Below, piece by piece: positions 8,695 to 16,358 of a stretch of DNA of 33,010 bases. A program made the translations under genes and the position numbers. This DNA is from Cyclobacteriaceae bacterium (GTDB taxonomy: Bacteria; Bacteroidota; Bacteroidia; Cytophagales; Cyclobacteriaceae). Where the stretch lies: the NCBI GenBank assembly GCA_025455465.1, contig JALOMI010000019.1:1-33010 (forward strand), given 5' to 3'. The notes beneath the pieces are model-generated. The model made no database searches. It had not been told where the DNA came from and saw only the letters and a program-made list of their open reading frames with translations. Positions within the stretch are counted from its first letter, which is position 1; the number at the start of each line of letters is the position of its first letter.

Positions 8695-8760
8695 TTGCAT
8701 CCGAGGTCCGATCTGAAACCGTAATGCGAGTCACTGCGTTATACCATCGTTGTCTCACGA

Positions 8761-9033
8761 ATGAAAGTAAAATTCTTCATACTGATCATCACCGCCCTGC
8801 TGCTGACGCAGCAGGGAATGGAAATAATTTCAGAAAATTACCTGCCGTCTGAAGACACGAAAAAAGAATCCGTCATCTTCACCGTTACCCAACAGAAAAA
8901 ACAACAGATAGTCAAACGTGTTAAAAAACCGGATACTGCTTTTCCGGTTATTCACTCCAAACTTCAGCAACGAGTCATCACCAATCATCCGCCTGCAGCG
9001 TTGTTTATCCTGCATCAGGCGTTGCTGTTGTAG
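8761..9033 (+). CDS. Small secreted basic protein, unrecognised
   Basis: The 90-residue product begins with a likely signal peptide (MKVKFFILIITALLLTQ) and continues with a lysine/glutamine-rich stretch (QQKKQQIVKRVKKP) and a hydrophobic C-terminus ending LFILHQALLL. I recognise no family. No Shine-Dalgarno is visible, but the phylum generally lacks one. It stands alone between the tRNA terminator and the SPFH gene. The signal-like start supports a real gene; the unusual C-terminus and lack of a homologue in memory keep confidence moderate. Confidence 0.45.
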   Translation: MKVKFFILIITALLLTQQGMEIISENYLPSEDTKKESVIFTVTQQKKQQIVKRVKKPDTAFPVIHSKLQQRVITNHPPAALFILHQALLL

Positions 9034-9134
9034 CATGTGCCGGGGCACGACCTGCCCGTAACTCCCTTTCGTTGCTTCAATTCCATCTCGCTGCCGGCTT
9101 TGCTGGCGCGTTCCAATCAAAAAATAAAAAGGCT

Positions 9135-9917
9135 ATGAAAAAGCTACATCAAACCATAGTGCTTATTGTTGTTGTATTACTGTCCGGTTGTGCCGTTGTT
9201 CGACAGGATGAAATAGGCGTAAAGCGCAAGCTTGGTAAATTGCAACCCAATGTTTATAATCCCGGTCCTGTAGGATTCAACCCGTTTACTTCAACGATAA
9301 TTAAACTTCCTGTTCGCACCATCAACGTTGAATTAAGTTCGAATCTGCCTTCGAAAGAAGGATTGAATGTGGCCGCGGTGATTTCGATCCTTTACCGGAT
9401 CAATCCGGAGCAGGCGCCATCCATTCTTCAAACTATTGGGCTTCGGTATGAAGATGTGGTTATTACCAGTGTATTCCGTTCGGCAGCTGCCGATGTATGC
9501 TCACGCTTTTTTGCCAAAGACATGCATTCTGCTGAACGTGCCGCTATTGAGCGGGAGATAACCCAGCACATGGCCAACCTGCTCCAGTCCCGGGGCTTTA
9601 TTATTGAAGCTGTGCTGCTAAAAAATATTCAGTTGCCGCCCGGCCTCGCACGGGCTGTTGAAGAAAAACTGGAAGCAGAGCAGGATGCTCAGCGGATGGA
9701 ATTTCTGTTAGAACGCGAAAAGCGTGAGGCGCAGCGAAAAATGATCGAAGCGGAAGGTATCCGTGATGCCCAGAAAATTTTATCGGAAGGACTTAACGAC
9801 CGCATCATTAAATGGCAGAGCATTGAGGCTTTTCGTGAGTTGAGTCGTTCACCGAATGCAAAAATTATCATCACCGATGGTAATGCTCCTTTTTTAATTG
9901 ATTCCGCAAAACAATAA
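9135..9917 (+). CDS. SPFH/prohibitin-like lipoprotein
   Basis: The 260-residue protein starts at ATG 9135 with a lipobox-like signal (IVVVLLSGC, Cys17), which decides against the upstream in-frame start at 9072. The SPFH domain covers about residues 20-190: RQDEIGVKRKLGKL, a central segment VAAVISILYRINPEQAP, then LQSRGFIIEAVLLKNIQLP, the prohibitin hallmark, followed by a coiled-coil-like charged helix (EEKLEAEQDAQRMEFLLERE). Such proteins form membrane rings that scaffold proteases or microdomains. Anchoring by a lipid rather than by the usual transmembrane helix would be unusual; the hydrophobic stretch could also act as an uncleaved anchor. The next gene starts 13 bp downstream. Confidence 0.85.
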   Translation: MKKLHQTIVLIVVVLLSGCAVVRQDEIGVKRKLGKLQPNVYNPGPVGFNPFTSTIIKLPVRTINVELSSNLPSKEGLNVAAVISILYRINPEQAPSILQTIGLRYEDVVITSVFRSAAADVCSRFFAKDMHSAERAAIEREITQHMANLLQSRGFIIEAVLLKNIQLPPGLARAVEEKLEAEQDAQRMEFLLEREKREAQRKMIEAEGIRDAQKILSEGLNDRIIKWQSIEAFRELSRSPNAKIIITDGNAPFLIDSAKQ

Positions 9918-9930
9918 ACCTGTTGTAATT

Positions 9931-10131
9931 ATGAAATGGAAAGTGATCATCGATAAACTGAATAAATCAAATTGTGTCCGTATTGTACCCGAACAGGAAA
10001 AGCTATCACGGCAGCACACCATGGAAGCATCTGCGAACCGCTTCGCCACCATTGATGAGGCTGTAGAATATGCCCGTGTGCTGACACAAGTCAGCGGCAT
10101 ACGGCATATCCGCATCAACCATAATGCGTAA
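9931..10131 (+). CDS. Conserved-looking 66-residue protein, function unknown
   Basis: The protein starts MKWKVIIDKLNKSNCVRIVP at ATG 9931, 13 bp after the SPFH stop; an in-frame earlier ATG at 9898 would overlap the SPFH gene. It has a strand-rich first half and a helix FATIDEAVEYARVLTQVSG followed by a final strand IRHIRINHN. The pattern of a short beta hairpin, then a TxxEAxxxAr helix, then a strand is like DUF2188-type small proteins, but this is only a resemblance. It is probably co-transcribed with the SPFH gene, and a strong terminator follows. Confidence 0.6.
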   Translation: MKWKVIIDKLNKSNCVRIVPEQEKLSRQHTMEASANRFATIDEAVEYARVLTQVSGIRHIRINHNA

Positions 10132-10149
10132 CTGCAAATCCAGATTAAC

Positions 10150-10191
10150 AGCCGCTGACTGCTTTGAATTGCCGTCAGCGGCTTTCTTTTT
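10150..10191 (+). terminator. Rho-independent terminator after the SPFH pair
   Basis: The stem AGCCGCTGAC (10150-10159) with GTCAGCGGCT (10174-10183) is a perfect 10 bp, with a 14-nt loop and a TTCTTTTT tail. Confidence 0.85.
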
Positions 10192-10240
10192 AGCAGACAA
10201 TAAGCAATTTTACATCAGGTAAAACATTATCCAAAAGACC

Positions 10241-11566
10241 ATGAAACTCGAACGTATCGATAAGCTGCTCAGACCGATCAACAGTTTTATCAAAAACGAA
10301 TCCACAGCCGGCTTCTTGTTGCTGGCCTGTGCGGCAGCTGCGATGGTTATCTCCAACTCACCGCTGGCAGAAGCTTATCATCACTGGTGGGAGTTTGAGT
10401 TTTCTATCGGTTTTGCCGGATATGAAATTGTCAAGTCGCTGCACCACTGGATTAATGACGGGCTTATGGCTATGTTCTTTTTTGTGGTGGGCCTGGAATT
10501 GAAACGTGAAATTGTCGGAGGTGAATTGTCATCACCCCGCAATGCCGTGCTGCCGCTGGCTGCTGCCGTAGGCGGTATGCTGTTGCCCGCATTGATCTAT
10601 GCCCTCTTCAACCGGGAATCCCCCGCGCTTGACGGCTGGGGTATTCCGATGGCCACCGACATCGCCTTTGCTTTGGGCATCCTGTCGTTATTGGGCAATC
10701 GTGTGCCGCTCTCGATAAAAATTTTTCTGACAGCACTGGCCATCGCGGATGACCTCGGTGCTGTGCTGGTCATCGCATTCTTCTACACATCCGATATATC
10801 CTTCTTCAATCTTGCTACGGGCGCTGCTTTTATGATCGCCTTGCTGCTTGGTAATTACCTGGGCGTGCGAAACACCTTGTTTTACGGCCTGCTGGGCATC
10901 GGAGGATTGTGGCTTGCATTTCTGATGTCTGGCGTGCATGCTACCGTAGCCGGTGTGCTCGCGGCACTGGCCATACCGGCTCGGACTAAAATCGATGAAG
11001 CAGGGTTTGCCATCCGGCTGCGAAACTATGTCAGTGAATTTGAACAGATACCTCCTAACAACACCCGGTTGCTGGAGCCGGAGCAGCGGCATATTGTCGA
11101 AAAAATTAAAGTGCTCACCAAGGCAGCAGACACGCCATTACAGCGACTCGAGCATGCCTTGCATCCGGTTGTGCTGTTTATCATTATGCCGGTATTTGCC
11201 TTCTCCAATGCCGGCATCACCCTGGAAGGCGTAACCTTGCAGGATGTTCTTACACCGATTACAATGGGAATTTTTCTGGGTTTGCTGCTCGGCAAGTTCC
11301 TTGGTGTAGTGGGCATCAGCTGGATCTTCCTAAAACTGAAATGGGCTACACTGCCGGAAGATATGACGTTTAAAAATCTTTATGGTGCAGGGTTTCTGGC
11401 CGGCATCGGCTTTACCATGTCACTGTTTATTACCAACCTGGCTTTTTCTTCCCCTCAACTGATTCTTCAGGCAAAAATCGGGACGCTCGCAGCTTCCTTG
11501 CTGGCCGGCCTGATTGGATTTCTGTTGTTAAAAAAGACTTTACCGCAAACCGGACAAACCCCTTGA
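10241..11566 (+). CDS. nhaA: NhaA-type Na+/H+ antiporter
   Basis: The 441-residue protein is an inner-membrane antiporter that expels Na+ in exchange for protons. Family landmarks are in order: LLLACAAAAMVISNSPLAEAYHHWW region at 26-50, FFFVVGLELKREIVGGEL, WGIPMATDIAFALGIL with the Asp equivalent to Asp133 of E. coli NhaA, and ALAIADDLGAVLVI containing the adjacent Asp pair (Asp163/164 in E. coli) that binds the ion. FAFSNAGI and AGIGFTMSLFITNLAF are the later helices. The N- and C-termini are intact and the length is slightly above that of E. coli NhaA. It sits alone between two terminators or promoter regions. Confidence 0.96.
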   Translation: MKLERIDKLLRPINSFIKNESTAGFLLLACAAAAMVISNSPLAEAYHHWWEFEFSIGFAGYEIVKSLHHWINDGLMAMFFFVVGLELKREIVGGELSSPRNAVLPLAAAVGGMLLPALIYALFNRESPALDGWGIPMATDIAFALGILSLLGNRVPLSIKIFLTALAIADDLGAVLVIAFFYTSDISFFNLATGAAFMIALLLGNYLGVRNTLFYGLLGIGGLWLAFLMSGVHATVAGVLAALAIPARTKIDEAGFAIRLRNYVSEFEQIPPNNTRLLEPEQRHIVEKIKVLTKAADTPLQRLEHALHPVVLFIIMPVFAFSNAGITLEGVTLQDVLTPITMGIFLGLLLGKFLGVVGISWIFLKLKWATLPEDMTFKNLYGAGFLAGIGFTMSLFITNLAFSSPQLILQAKIGTLAASLLAGLIGFLLLKKTLPQTGQTP

Positions 11567-11573
11567 AAAGCAG

Positions 11574-11581
11574 TAACTTTG
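11574..11581 (+). promoter_or_regulatory. Candidate -7 element for the FKBP gene
   Basis: TAACTTTG matches TAnnTTTG exactly. No good -33 TTG stands 19 bp upstream, so the assignment is weaker. It would give a leader of about 75 nt. Confidence 0.3.
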
Positions 11582-11662
11582 CACTATTATCAAGGCTGAA
11601 CCACTTGCCTTCGCTCAACTGATCAGCCGAACGTTAAATTATTTTCGAACAAAACAATCAAC

Positions 11663-12145
11663 ATGCAAATTTCAAAACACACAGTCGTCTCCATTCATTA
11701 TACCCTTCGCGATAATGAAGGGTCAGTTTTAGATTCCAGTGAAGGCCGTGATCCTTTATTGTATATCCAGGGAATTGGCAACCTGATACCCGGCATGGAA
11801 GAAGGTCTGGAAGGGAAAGCAAAAGGCGATAAACTGAGCATTAAAGTCAGCCCCGAGAAAGGCTATGGCGTTCGCAGCGAAGAATTGATTCAAAAAGTTC
11901 CGCGCGCTGCTTTTGGCGATCAGGAAGTACGGCCAGGCATGCAATTTCAGGCACAGAGCCAGCATGGCACCCAGGTGGTAACTGTTACTGAAGTAGGTCT
12001 TGAAAATGTGACCGTTGACGGCAACCATCCGCTGGCCGGAGTCGAACTAAACTTCTCAGTAGAAGTGATGGATGTTCGCGAAGCCACGGCCGATGAACTC
12101 GATCATGGTCATGTTCACGGTCCCGGAGGACACCACCACCATTAG
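11663..12145 (+). CDS. FKBP-type peptidyl-prolyl isomerase, SlyD-like, His-rich tail
   Basis: The 160-residue protein has the SlyD plan. An FKBP half domain (VVSIHYTLRDNEGSVLDSS, about 8-26; LIPGMEEGLEGKAKGDK, 41-57) is followed by an inserted chaperone flap (about 68-125: SPEKGYGVRSEELIQKVPRAAF, split here across the loop) and then the domain's final strand (HPLAGVELNFSVEVMDVREA). The end DHGHVHGPGGHHHH can bind metal such as Ni2+ or Zn2+, as in E. coli SlyD, although shorter. Members catalyse proline isomerisation in folding proteins in the cytoplasm. A bidirectional terminator follows. Confidence 0.93.
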   Translation: MQISKHTVVSIHYTLRDNEGSVLDSSEGRDPLLYIQGIGNLIPGMEEGLEGKAKGDKLSIKVSPEKGYGVRSEELIQKVPRAAFGDQEVRPGMQFQAQSQHGTQVVTVTEVGLENVTVDGNHPLAGVELNFSVEVMDVREATADELDHGHVHGPGGHHHH

Positions 12146-12151
12146 TCAATA

Positions 12152-12176
12152 AAAAAGCCGGTCTCCCCGGCTTTTT
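12152..12176. terminator. Bidirectional terminator between convergent genes
   Basis: GCCGG (12157-12161) pairs with CCGGC (12167-12171), flanked by an A tract (12152-12156) and a T tract (12172-12176), so both the FKBP gene and the minus-strand Spy-like gene could end here. Confidence 0.8.
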
Positions 12177-12182
12177 CTTTTC

Positions 12183-12566
12183 TCATCGTTTACGTTCGTA
12201 TCGTTCGCGTTGTTTGCGCTTGTATTCCCGAAGGTTCTCCATCTGATCAGCAGACAAAACAACTTCTAATTTTTTATCCAGCGAATCAACAACGCTACGA
12301 ACCTGCTGATTGGTGATCTCCTGCAGGGAATCAATCTTCTCCATGGCTTGAAGAAACACCGGTTTCAGTTTAACCGCCTGTGCACTGTCGGCTGCAGCTG
12401 CCTCCAGCAACCGGTCTGCATAGACATCTTTTCCTTCATGTCTCCAGCCACGCGGATCCGGAGGGGTTGTACGGCTAAGTAACCCTATGGTTAGGGCACC
12501 GATAACAAAGCCGGCAATAAAGGTTAATGCGATAATCAGGATGGCTCGTTTACGTTCCGTTTTCAT
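12183..12566 (-). CDS. Membrane-anchored Spy/CpxP-like periplasmic protein
   Basis: The 127-residue protein has a basic start (MKTERKR), one membrane helix (about 8-30, AILIIALTFIAGFVIGALTI) and a periplasmic helical domain of about 90 residues. That domain ends with LSADQMENLREYKRKQRERYERKR, a form of the LTxxQ motif of the Spy/CpxP/CnrX group, which sense misfolded proteins or metals or act as chaperones. It begins 2 bp after the stop of the anti-sigma-like gene. In CnrYXH-type systems a protein of this fold passes the envelope signal to the anti-sigma factor, and that role is inferred here. Confidence 0.75.
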   Translation of the reverse strand: MKTERKRAILIIALTFIAGFVIGALTIGLLSRTTPPDPRGWRHEGKDVYADRLLEAAAADSAQAVKLKPVFLQAMEKIDSLQEITNQQVRSVVDSLDKKLEVVLSADQMENLREYKRKQRERYERKR

Positions 12567-12568
12567 GG

Positions 12569-12988
12569 CTAATCTGGTAAGTTGTCATTGATGTCAATAG
12601 AGAAAATATCCTGGTCAGTGCCTTTATCCAAACCGAAGATGCCGGCTATTGAAAATTCATCAGAAAGCATCAGGTTAACAATCAGGAGGGCAACGATGAT
12701 GCCTGCAATCAGCACCTGGTACTTTTTGAAAAAAAAGAATAACTGAAAATCAAGATCCTGTTTACGTTGGCTGATCATGTGCATGATCCGTTCAGCAAAA
12801 AAAGGCCCGAAGGTGTCGGGTTCAGTTCGCTGAATGGCATTCCGTATTCGCAGATATTGGTCGTGATGCCTTCGCAGTACTACCTCTTCCTGCATGGCTC
12901 TTGCTAACTGCTGCTGTTCAGCCGGGGAGACCGTTGCATCCAGCGAACGCAGCAGCAACCATTCATTCTGATTTTGTTCCGGTTCCAT
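12569..12988 (-). CDS. Putative membrane anti-sigma factor
   Basis: The 139-residue protein has a helical cytoplasmic N-terminal part (about 1-85, with the TVSPAEQQQLARAMQEE helix), one membrane helix at about 91-108 (VLIAGIIVALLIVNLML) and a short acidic outer tail. The layout is that of a membrane anti-sigma factor, although I do not see the zinc HxxxCxxC motif. The start ATG overlaps the sigma factor stop by one base (TAATG), a sign of translational coupling, and the Spy-like gene follows 2 bp downstream. The role is inferred from context. Confidence 0.65.
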   Translation of the reverse strand: MEPEQNQNEWLLLRSLDATVSPAEQQQLARAMQEEVVLRRHHDQYLRIRNAIQRTEPDTFGPFFAERIMHMISQRKQDLDFQLFFFFKKYQVLIAGIIVALLIVNLMLSDEFSIAGIFGLDKGTDQDIFSIDINDNLPD

Positions 12989-13533
12989 TATCGCAATGTT
13001 TCTTCCAAGGCATACCGAATCCTCGATTGTGCCAGTGCCAGTCGCTCTATAATTGCTTCTTTGCTTACATCCAAAATCTTCTCCATTTGTGTGACCGAAT
13101 AACCTTCAATCAGCCGCAAAGCAATAACAACCTGAAGCTCCGGCTCCAGGTGATTAAAGATAAACTGGAATATTTCATACCGATCCATCGGCTGATCAGC
13201 ATTCTTTATGGCACTCACCGGATCAACCGACTGGTTGAACTCCCTGCGGCTTTGCTTTTTCAAGACAGGCATAACAATGGCTACGGCTGTGTGAAGCAGG
13301 AATAATTGAAATTCCTCTTCACGCTGAAAGCGCTTTAGTGACGCAAATGCTTTAAGGAAAACATCCTGCCCTAAATCTTCCGCCAGGGGTATTGGTCCCA
13401 GTAATGTCCGTAGGAATGCAGCTATTTTACCTTCTGAGTGCTGCACCAGGTTCCTGAATGCTTCAGTATCGTCCTGCTGCGCTGCAGCCAGCAGTTCATC
13501 CGTGGCAGATAAGGAGAGTTCCTTTACAGTCAT
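12988..13533 (-). CDS. ECF-type RNA polymerase sigma factor
   Basis: The 181-residue protein starts at ATG 13533, 28 bp after the preceding gene's stop; a longer frame to 13605 would overlap that gene. Region sigma2 is seen at about 15-75 (DTEAFRNLVQ, EDLGQDVFLKAFASLKRF) and sigma4 at about 115-175 (LQVVIALRLIEGYSVTQMEKIL, written here in part, then KEAIIERLALAQSRIRYAL), which is the usual two-domain ECF form. It heads a three-gene set with a membrane anti-sigma-like and a Spy-like protein. The stress that activates it cannot be told from the sequence. Confidence 0.88.
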   Translation of the reverse strand: MTVKELSLSATDELLAAAQQDDTEAFRNLVQHSEGKIAAFLRTLLGPIPLAEDLGQDVFLKAFASLKRFQREEEFQLFLLHTAVAIVMPVLKKQSRREFNQSVDPVSAIKNADQPMDRYEIFQFIFNHLEPELQVVIALRLIEGYSVTQMEKILDVSKEAIIERLALAQSRIRYALEETLR

Positions 13534-13561
13534 CAACCAGTAATAAGGGTTTATAACCTTG

Positions 13562-15991
13562 TTATTCGTTTCTGCGCCAACTCCAACCCACACACCCAAC
13601 GACAATAATCAATAGCAGCCAGGAAGCGATCAGTGTCACTTTATTTCCTATCAGGTATGCATCGGGCTGGAAATATAATTCAATCACATGCTGGCCTGCA
13701 GGAATAACCAAAGCCCGTAAAATATAGTTTGCCCGTAGTATGGAAACTTCCTTGCCATCGATAAAAGCATGCCATCCCTGCGGATAATAGACCTCAGACA
13801 AAACAGCCAGGTTATCCGTTGCGGTGGAAGCTTCGTAGCGCAGGTAGTTCGGTCTACTATCCGTGAGCCGGATTACTGCCGTTGAATCAGGTTGAACGGC
13901 CGACCAGGAAAAGAGTGAAACATCGATTACGGCCTGCGTCTTCGAATCAAGAGAGCAAGTCTGGCTGAGTTCCTCATTAGCCGACTCTACCCGTATTACC
14001 TCGCTTACGAACCAGGCATTACCATTGGCCTGCGGGTTCGGAATCACGTTCTCGCGGTTCTGCCCATACATCAGGTATTTCGTATTCAGCATATTCAAGA
14101 CTGGATATTCGCTGAAATCAAAGCGTCCAGCCTGAGCGCTGGTAATGAAGTCCTGGTATTCGCGTGAAATGCAGGAGTCGTACAAATCCTGATAACGTCT
14201 GAGTTTGGCACCGTGATAACCTCCGATGGAGTTGTGATAAAACGATGTGATAGCATCATTCATCGGACCGTTGATATTCATCACGCGGAAATAACTTTTA
14301 TCAGCCAGCACCTGCTGATCCCCTTCGCTCATCTGAATGCCGGCATTTCGGCTCTTGCGCTGATAATTACCTTCTCCGAAATACCGCCTGTCGACCAGGG
14401 CCATGTCGATAAGCACGAAGAAAACCAGAAATGCATAAAAGCCGGCTGTTGAGATTTTCCGGTGAAGGTCAAAATACAACACTACCCATACCATACCCAT
14501 GAAGATGAGCGATCGGAAGGCATCGCTCTGCATCAGGCTTTTACGTTCATCACGCAATGCCTGAATAAACCATCCGGGCATGCCGGCCTCCCCTTCTTTC
14601 AAGAATCCGAACATACCGGCACCCAGCAGCACCAGCAGACACAGGCCACCGCTTATTGAAATGGCGATGACCAATTGTCGTCTGATGGATGGAGTAATTC
14701 CCTTTTCAATAACCAGCTGTAGCCCCAGTATACCGAGCAAGGGCATGGCAAAGAGAGCGATGATGATGGCAAAAGTTACCGATCGGAATTTGTTGTATCC
14801 GGGGAAGTAATCGAACATGAAATAATTGAACGAAGCAAAGTTGCTGCCCCAGGTAAGGATGACAGCAAATAGGCTGAGCGGGACCAGCCACCAGACGTAT
14901 TTTTTATCCGCCAGCAGAACGCCCAATACAAAAAGAAAGAAGATAATGGCTCCGCCATAATACGGTGCTGATAAACTCTGCGGTCCCCAATAGGCAGGCT
15001 GTGCCATCTGCCGCGGGTCATATTGAATTCCCTGGCTGTTGAGTGCCTTCCGCAAGGCACTCTGCTCATCAGCAAAGAGATTTTGCATGCTCGAGCCTCC
15101 GTAAAAATTAGGAATAACCAGGGTGAGGGGTTCAAGGATGCCATTGCTGTATTCAAATGCATAGTCTTTACGCAATCCTGTTGATGCCTCAGTGCCCGGC
15201 TTAACCAGGTCAGACTTACCACGGATAGAGTAGGCACTGTATTCATTAATCGCCCACATCGGACCGAAAAAGGTTGCAGCACCTAAAACCGCTGCAGGCA
15301 GCAGCAAGGCAACATTTGTTATCAGCTCCTTCAGTTTATTCTCCTTTATGGCAAATACCAATTGCACGAATCCGTAGACGAATACAATCAGCAATAAGTA
15401 ATAGGTTATCTGCAGGTGGTTTTCGCGCAGGTGCAGCGCAAGTGCAGCAGCGGTTACACCGAATCCAAGTATTCGCATGCCGCTAAACACCAGGTGAATA
15501 CCAGCCACCACCAGTGGCATAAACGCAATGGCACCGATGCGCGCGTTATGTCCGGCCGCAATGCCAATAATCATGTACGAGGAGAGCCCAAAAGCCAGCG
15601 CACCGGCAATGGCCAGGTAGGGTTTCACCCGGAAGGCCAGCAGCATGATGTAATAACTAATGAACGCCAGAAAGATATTGGCTACCGGATGCGGCAGCCC
15701 CAGCGATAATAATTTTTTGAGAAACAGCACCGGTTGATTACTCCATTGCACATTCACCAGGTAAGCCGGCATACCACTGAACATACTTGGAGTCCATAAG
15801 CCTTCTTCCCCGCTTTTATCGCGGTAATCATGAAGCGCCTTAGCGGCCCCAACAGATTGGGTGATATCATGCTGATTGAGTACCTTGTTTTCGAAAAATA
15901 CCGGGCCAAAGAAAAAAACGGTTACCACCAGAAAGACGGCAACAGCAATTAAGTGGGGTAAAATATGTGCGGTAAAGCTGATCTTTTTCAT
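13562..15991 (-). CDS. YfhO-like large membrane protein
   Basis: The protein from ATG 15991 has 809 residues (start MKKISFTAHILPHLIAV); ATG 16000 is also possible and the frame continues to 16051. It is a polytopic membrane protein of the YfhO kind: about a dozen hydrophobic segments in the first 520 residues, with a soluble loop DITQSVGAAKALHDY near residue 42, and an extracytoplasmic C-terminal domain ending with one more membrane helix. YfhO proteins share the GT-C glycosyltransferase plan and in Bacillus help glycosylate cell-surface polymers; in Bacteroidota the substrate is not known. Conserved VYYPQGWHAFIDGKEV near the end is characteristic. It is divergent from the small membrane protein at 16066. 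Confidence 0.88.
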   Translation of the reverse strand: MKKISFTAHILPHLIAVAVFLVVTVFFFGPVFFENKVLNQHDITQSVGAAKALHDYRDKSGEEGLWTPSMFSGMPAYLVNVQWSNQPVLFLKKLLSLGLPHPVANIFLAFISYYIMLLAFRVKPYLAIAGALAFGLSSYMIIGIAAGHNARIGAIAFMPLVVAGIHLVFSGMRILGFGVTAAALALHLRENHLQITYYLLLIVFVYGFVQLVFAIKENKLKELITNVALLLPAAVLGAATFFGPMWAINEYSAYSIRGKSDLVKPGTEASTGLRKDYAFEYSNGILEPLTLVIPNFYGGSSMQNLFADEQSALRKALNSQGIQYDPRQMAQPAYWGPQSLSAPYYGGAIIFFLFVLGVLLADKKYVWWLVPLSLFAVILTWGSNFASFNYFMFDYFPGYNKFRSVTFAIIIALFAMPLLGILGLQLVIEKGITPSIRRQLVIAISISGGLCLLVLLGAGMFGFLKEGEAGMPGWFIQALRDERKSLMQSDAFRSLIFMGMVWVVLYFDLHRKISTAGFYAFLVFFVLIDMALVDRRYFGEGNYQRKSRNAGIQMSEGDQQVLADKSYFRVMNINGPMNDAITSFYHNSIGGYHGAKLRRYQDLYDSCISREYQDFITSAQAGRFDFSEYPVLNMLNTKYLMYGQNRENVIPNPQANGNAWFVSEVIRVESANEELSQTCSLDSKTQAVIDVSLFSWSAVQPDSTAVIRLTDSRPNYLRYEASTATDNLAVLSEVYYPQGWHAFIDGKEVSILRANYILRALVIPAGQHVIELYFQPDAYLIGNKVTLIASWLLLIIVVGCVGWSWRRNE

Positions 15992-16065
15992 AGGAAACAT
16001 TAACCTGACAATAATAGGAAGTATACACGAATAACAGGGTTTCAAAACCACATTTCAACGACAAT

Positions 16066-16329
16066 ATGCTGGGCGGATTTCTAAGGCAAATGAACGATAC
16101 CATTAAGCAAAACCGCGAAATGGTGGAGGAGAAAAAGAAAAAGCTATTCAGGCAGAAATCCGAGCATAAACTTTCTATTGAGCCCACCGAAGATGCCACC
16201 GAACTGAACGGTGATTACCTGAAACAGCTTCGTAAAAAGATGCTGCGCGATCAGCACAGGCAATACCGGTATCGCATTATCGCTATTGCTGTTTTGCTAT
16301 TAATTACGCTGCTCATTTTTACCTGGTAA
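16066..16329 (+). CDS. Small charged membrane-anchored protein
   Basis: The 87-residue protein has a long charged helical N-terminal part (NDTIKQNREMVEEKKKKLFR) and one C-terminal membrane helix (about 69-86, RIIAIAVLLLITLLIFTW), so it is probably a tail-anchored cytoplasmic-facing protein. I do not recognise the family. It is divergent from the YfhO gene and converges on moaA. Composition and the complete helix suggest a real gene; function is unknown. Confidence 0.65.
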   Translation: MLGGFLRQMNDTIKQNREMVEEKKKKLFRQKSEHKLSIEPTEDATELNGDYLKQLRKKMLRDQHRQYRYRIIAIAVLLLITLLIFTW

Positions 16330-16358
16330 TCCACTATTCAACTATGAACGGCCACGAT

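Noticed and set aside
8579-9134. tRNA-Leu as an integration site for a mobile element
   Set aside because: No repeat of the tRNA 3' end, no integrase and no change in gene type downstream within the window.
10688-11092. Minus-strand frame of 134 residues within nhaA
   Set aside because: Shadow of nhaA, whose catalytic segments lie on the plus strand there.
15416-15709. Plus-strand frame opposite the YfhO-like gene
   Set aside because: Antisense of predicted membrane helices; the product is polar with no recognisable features.
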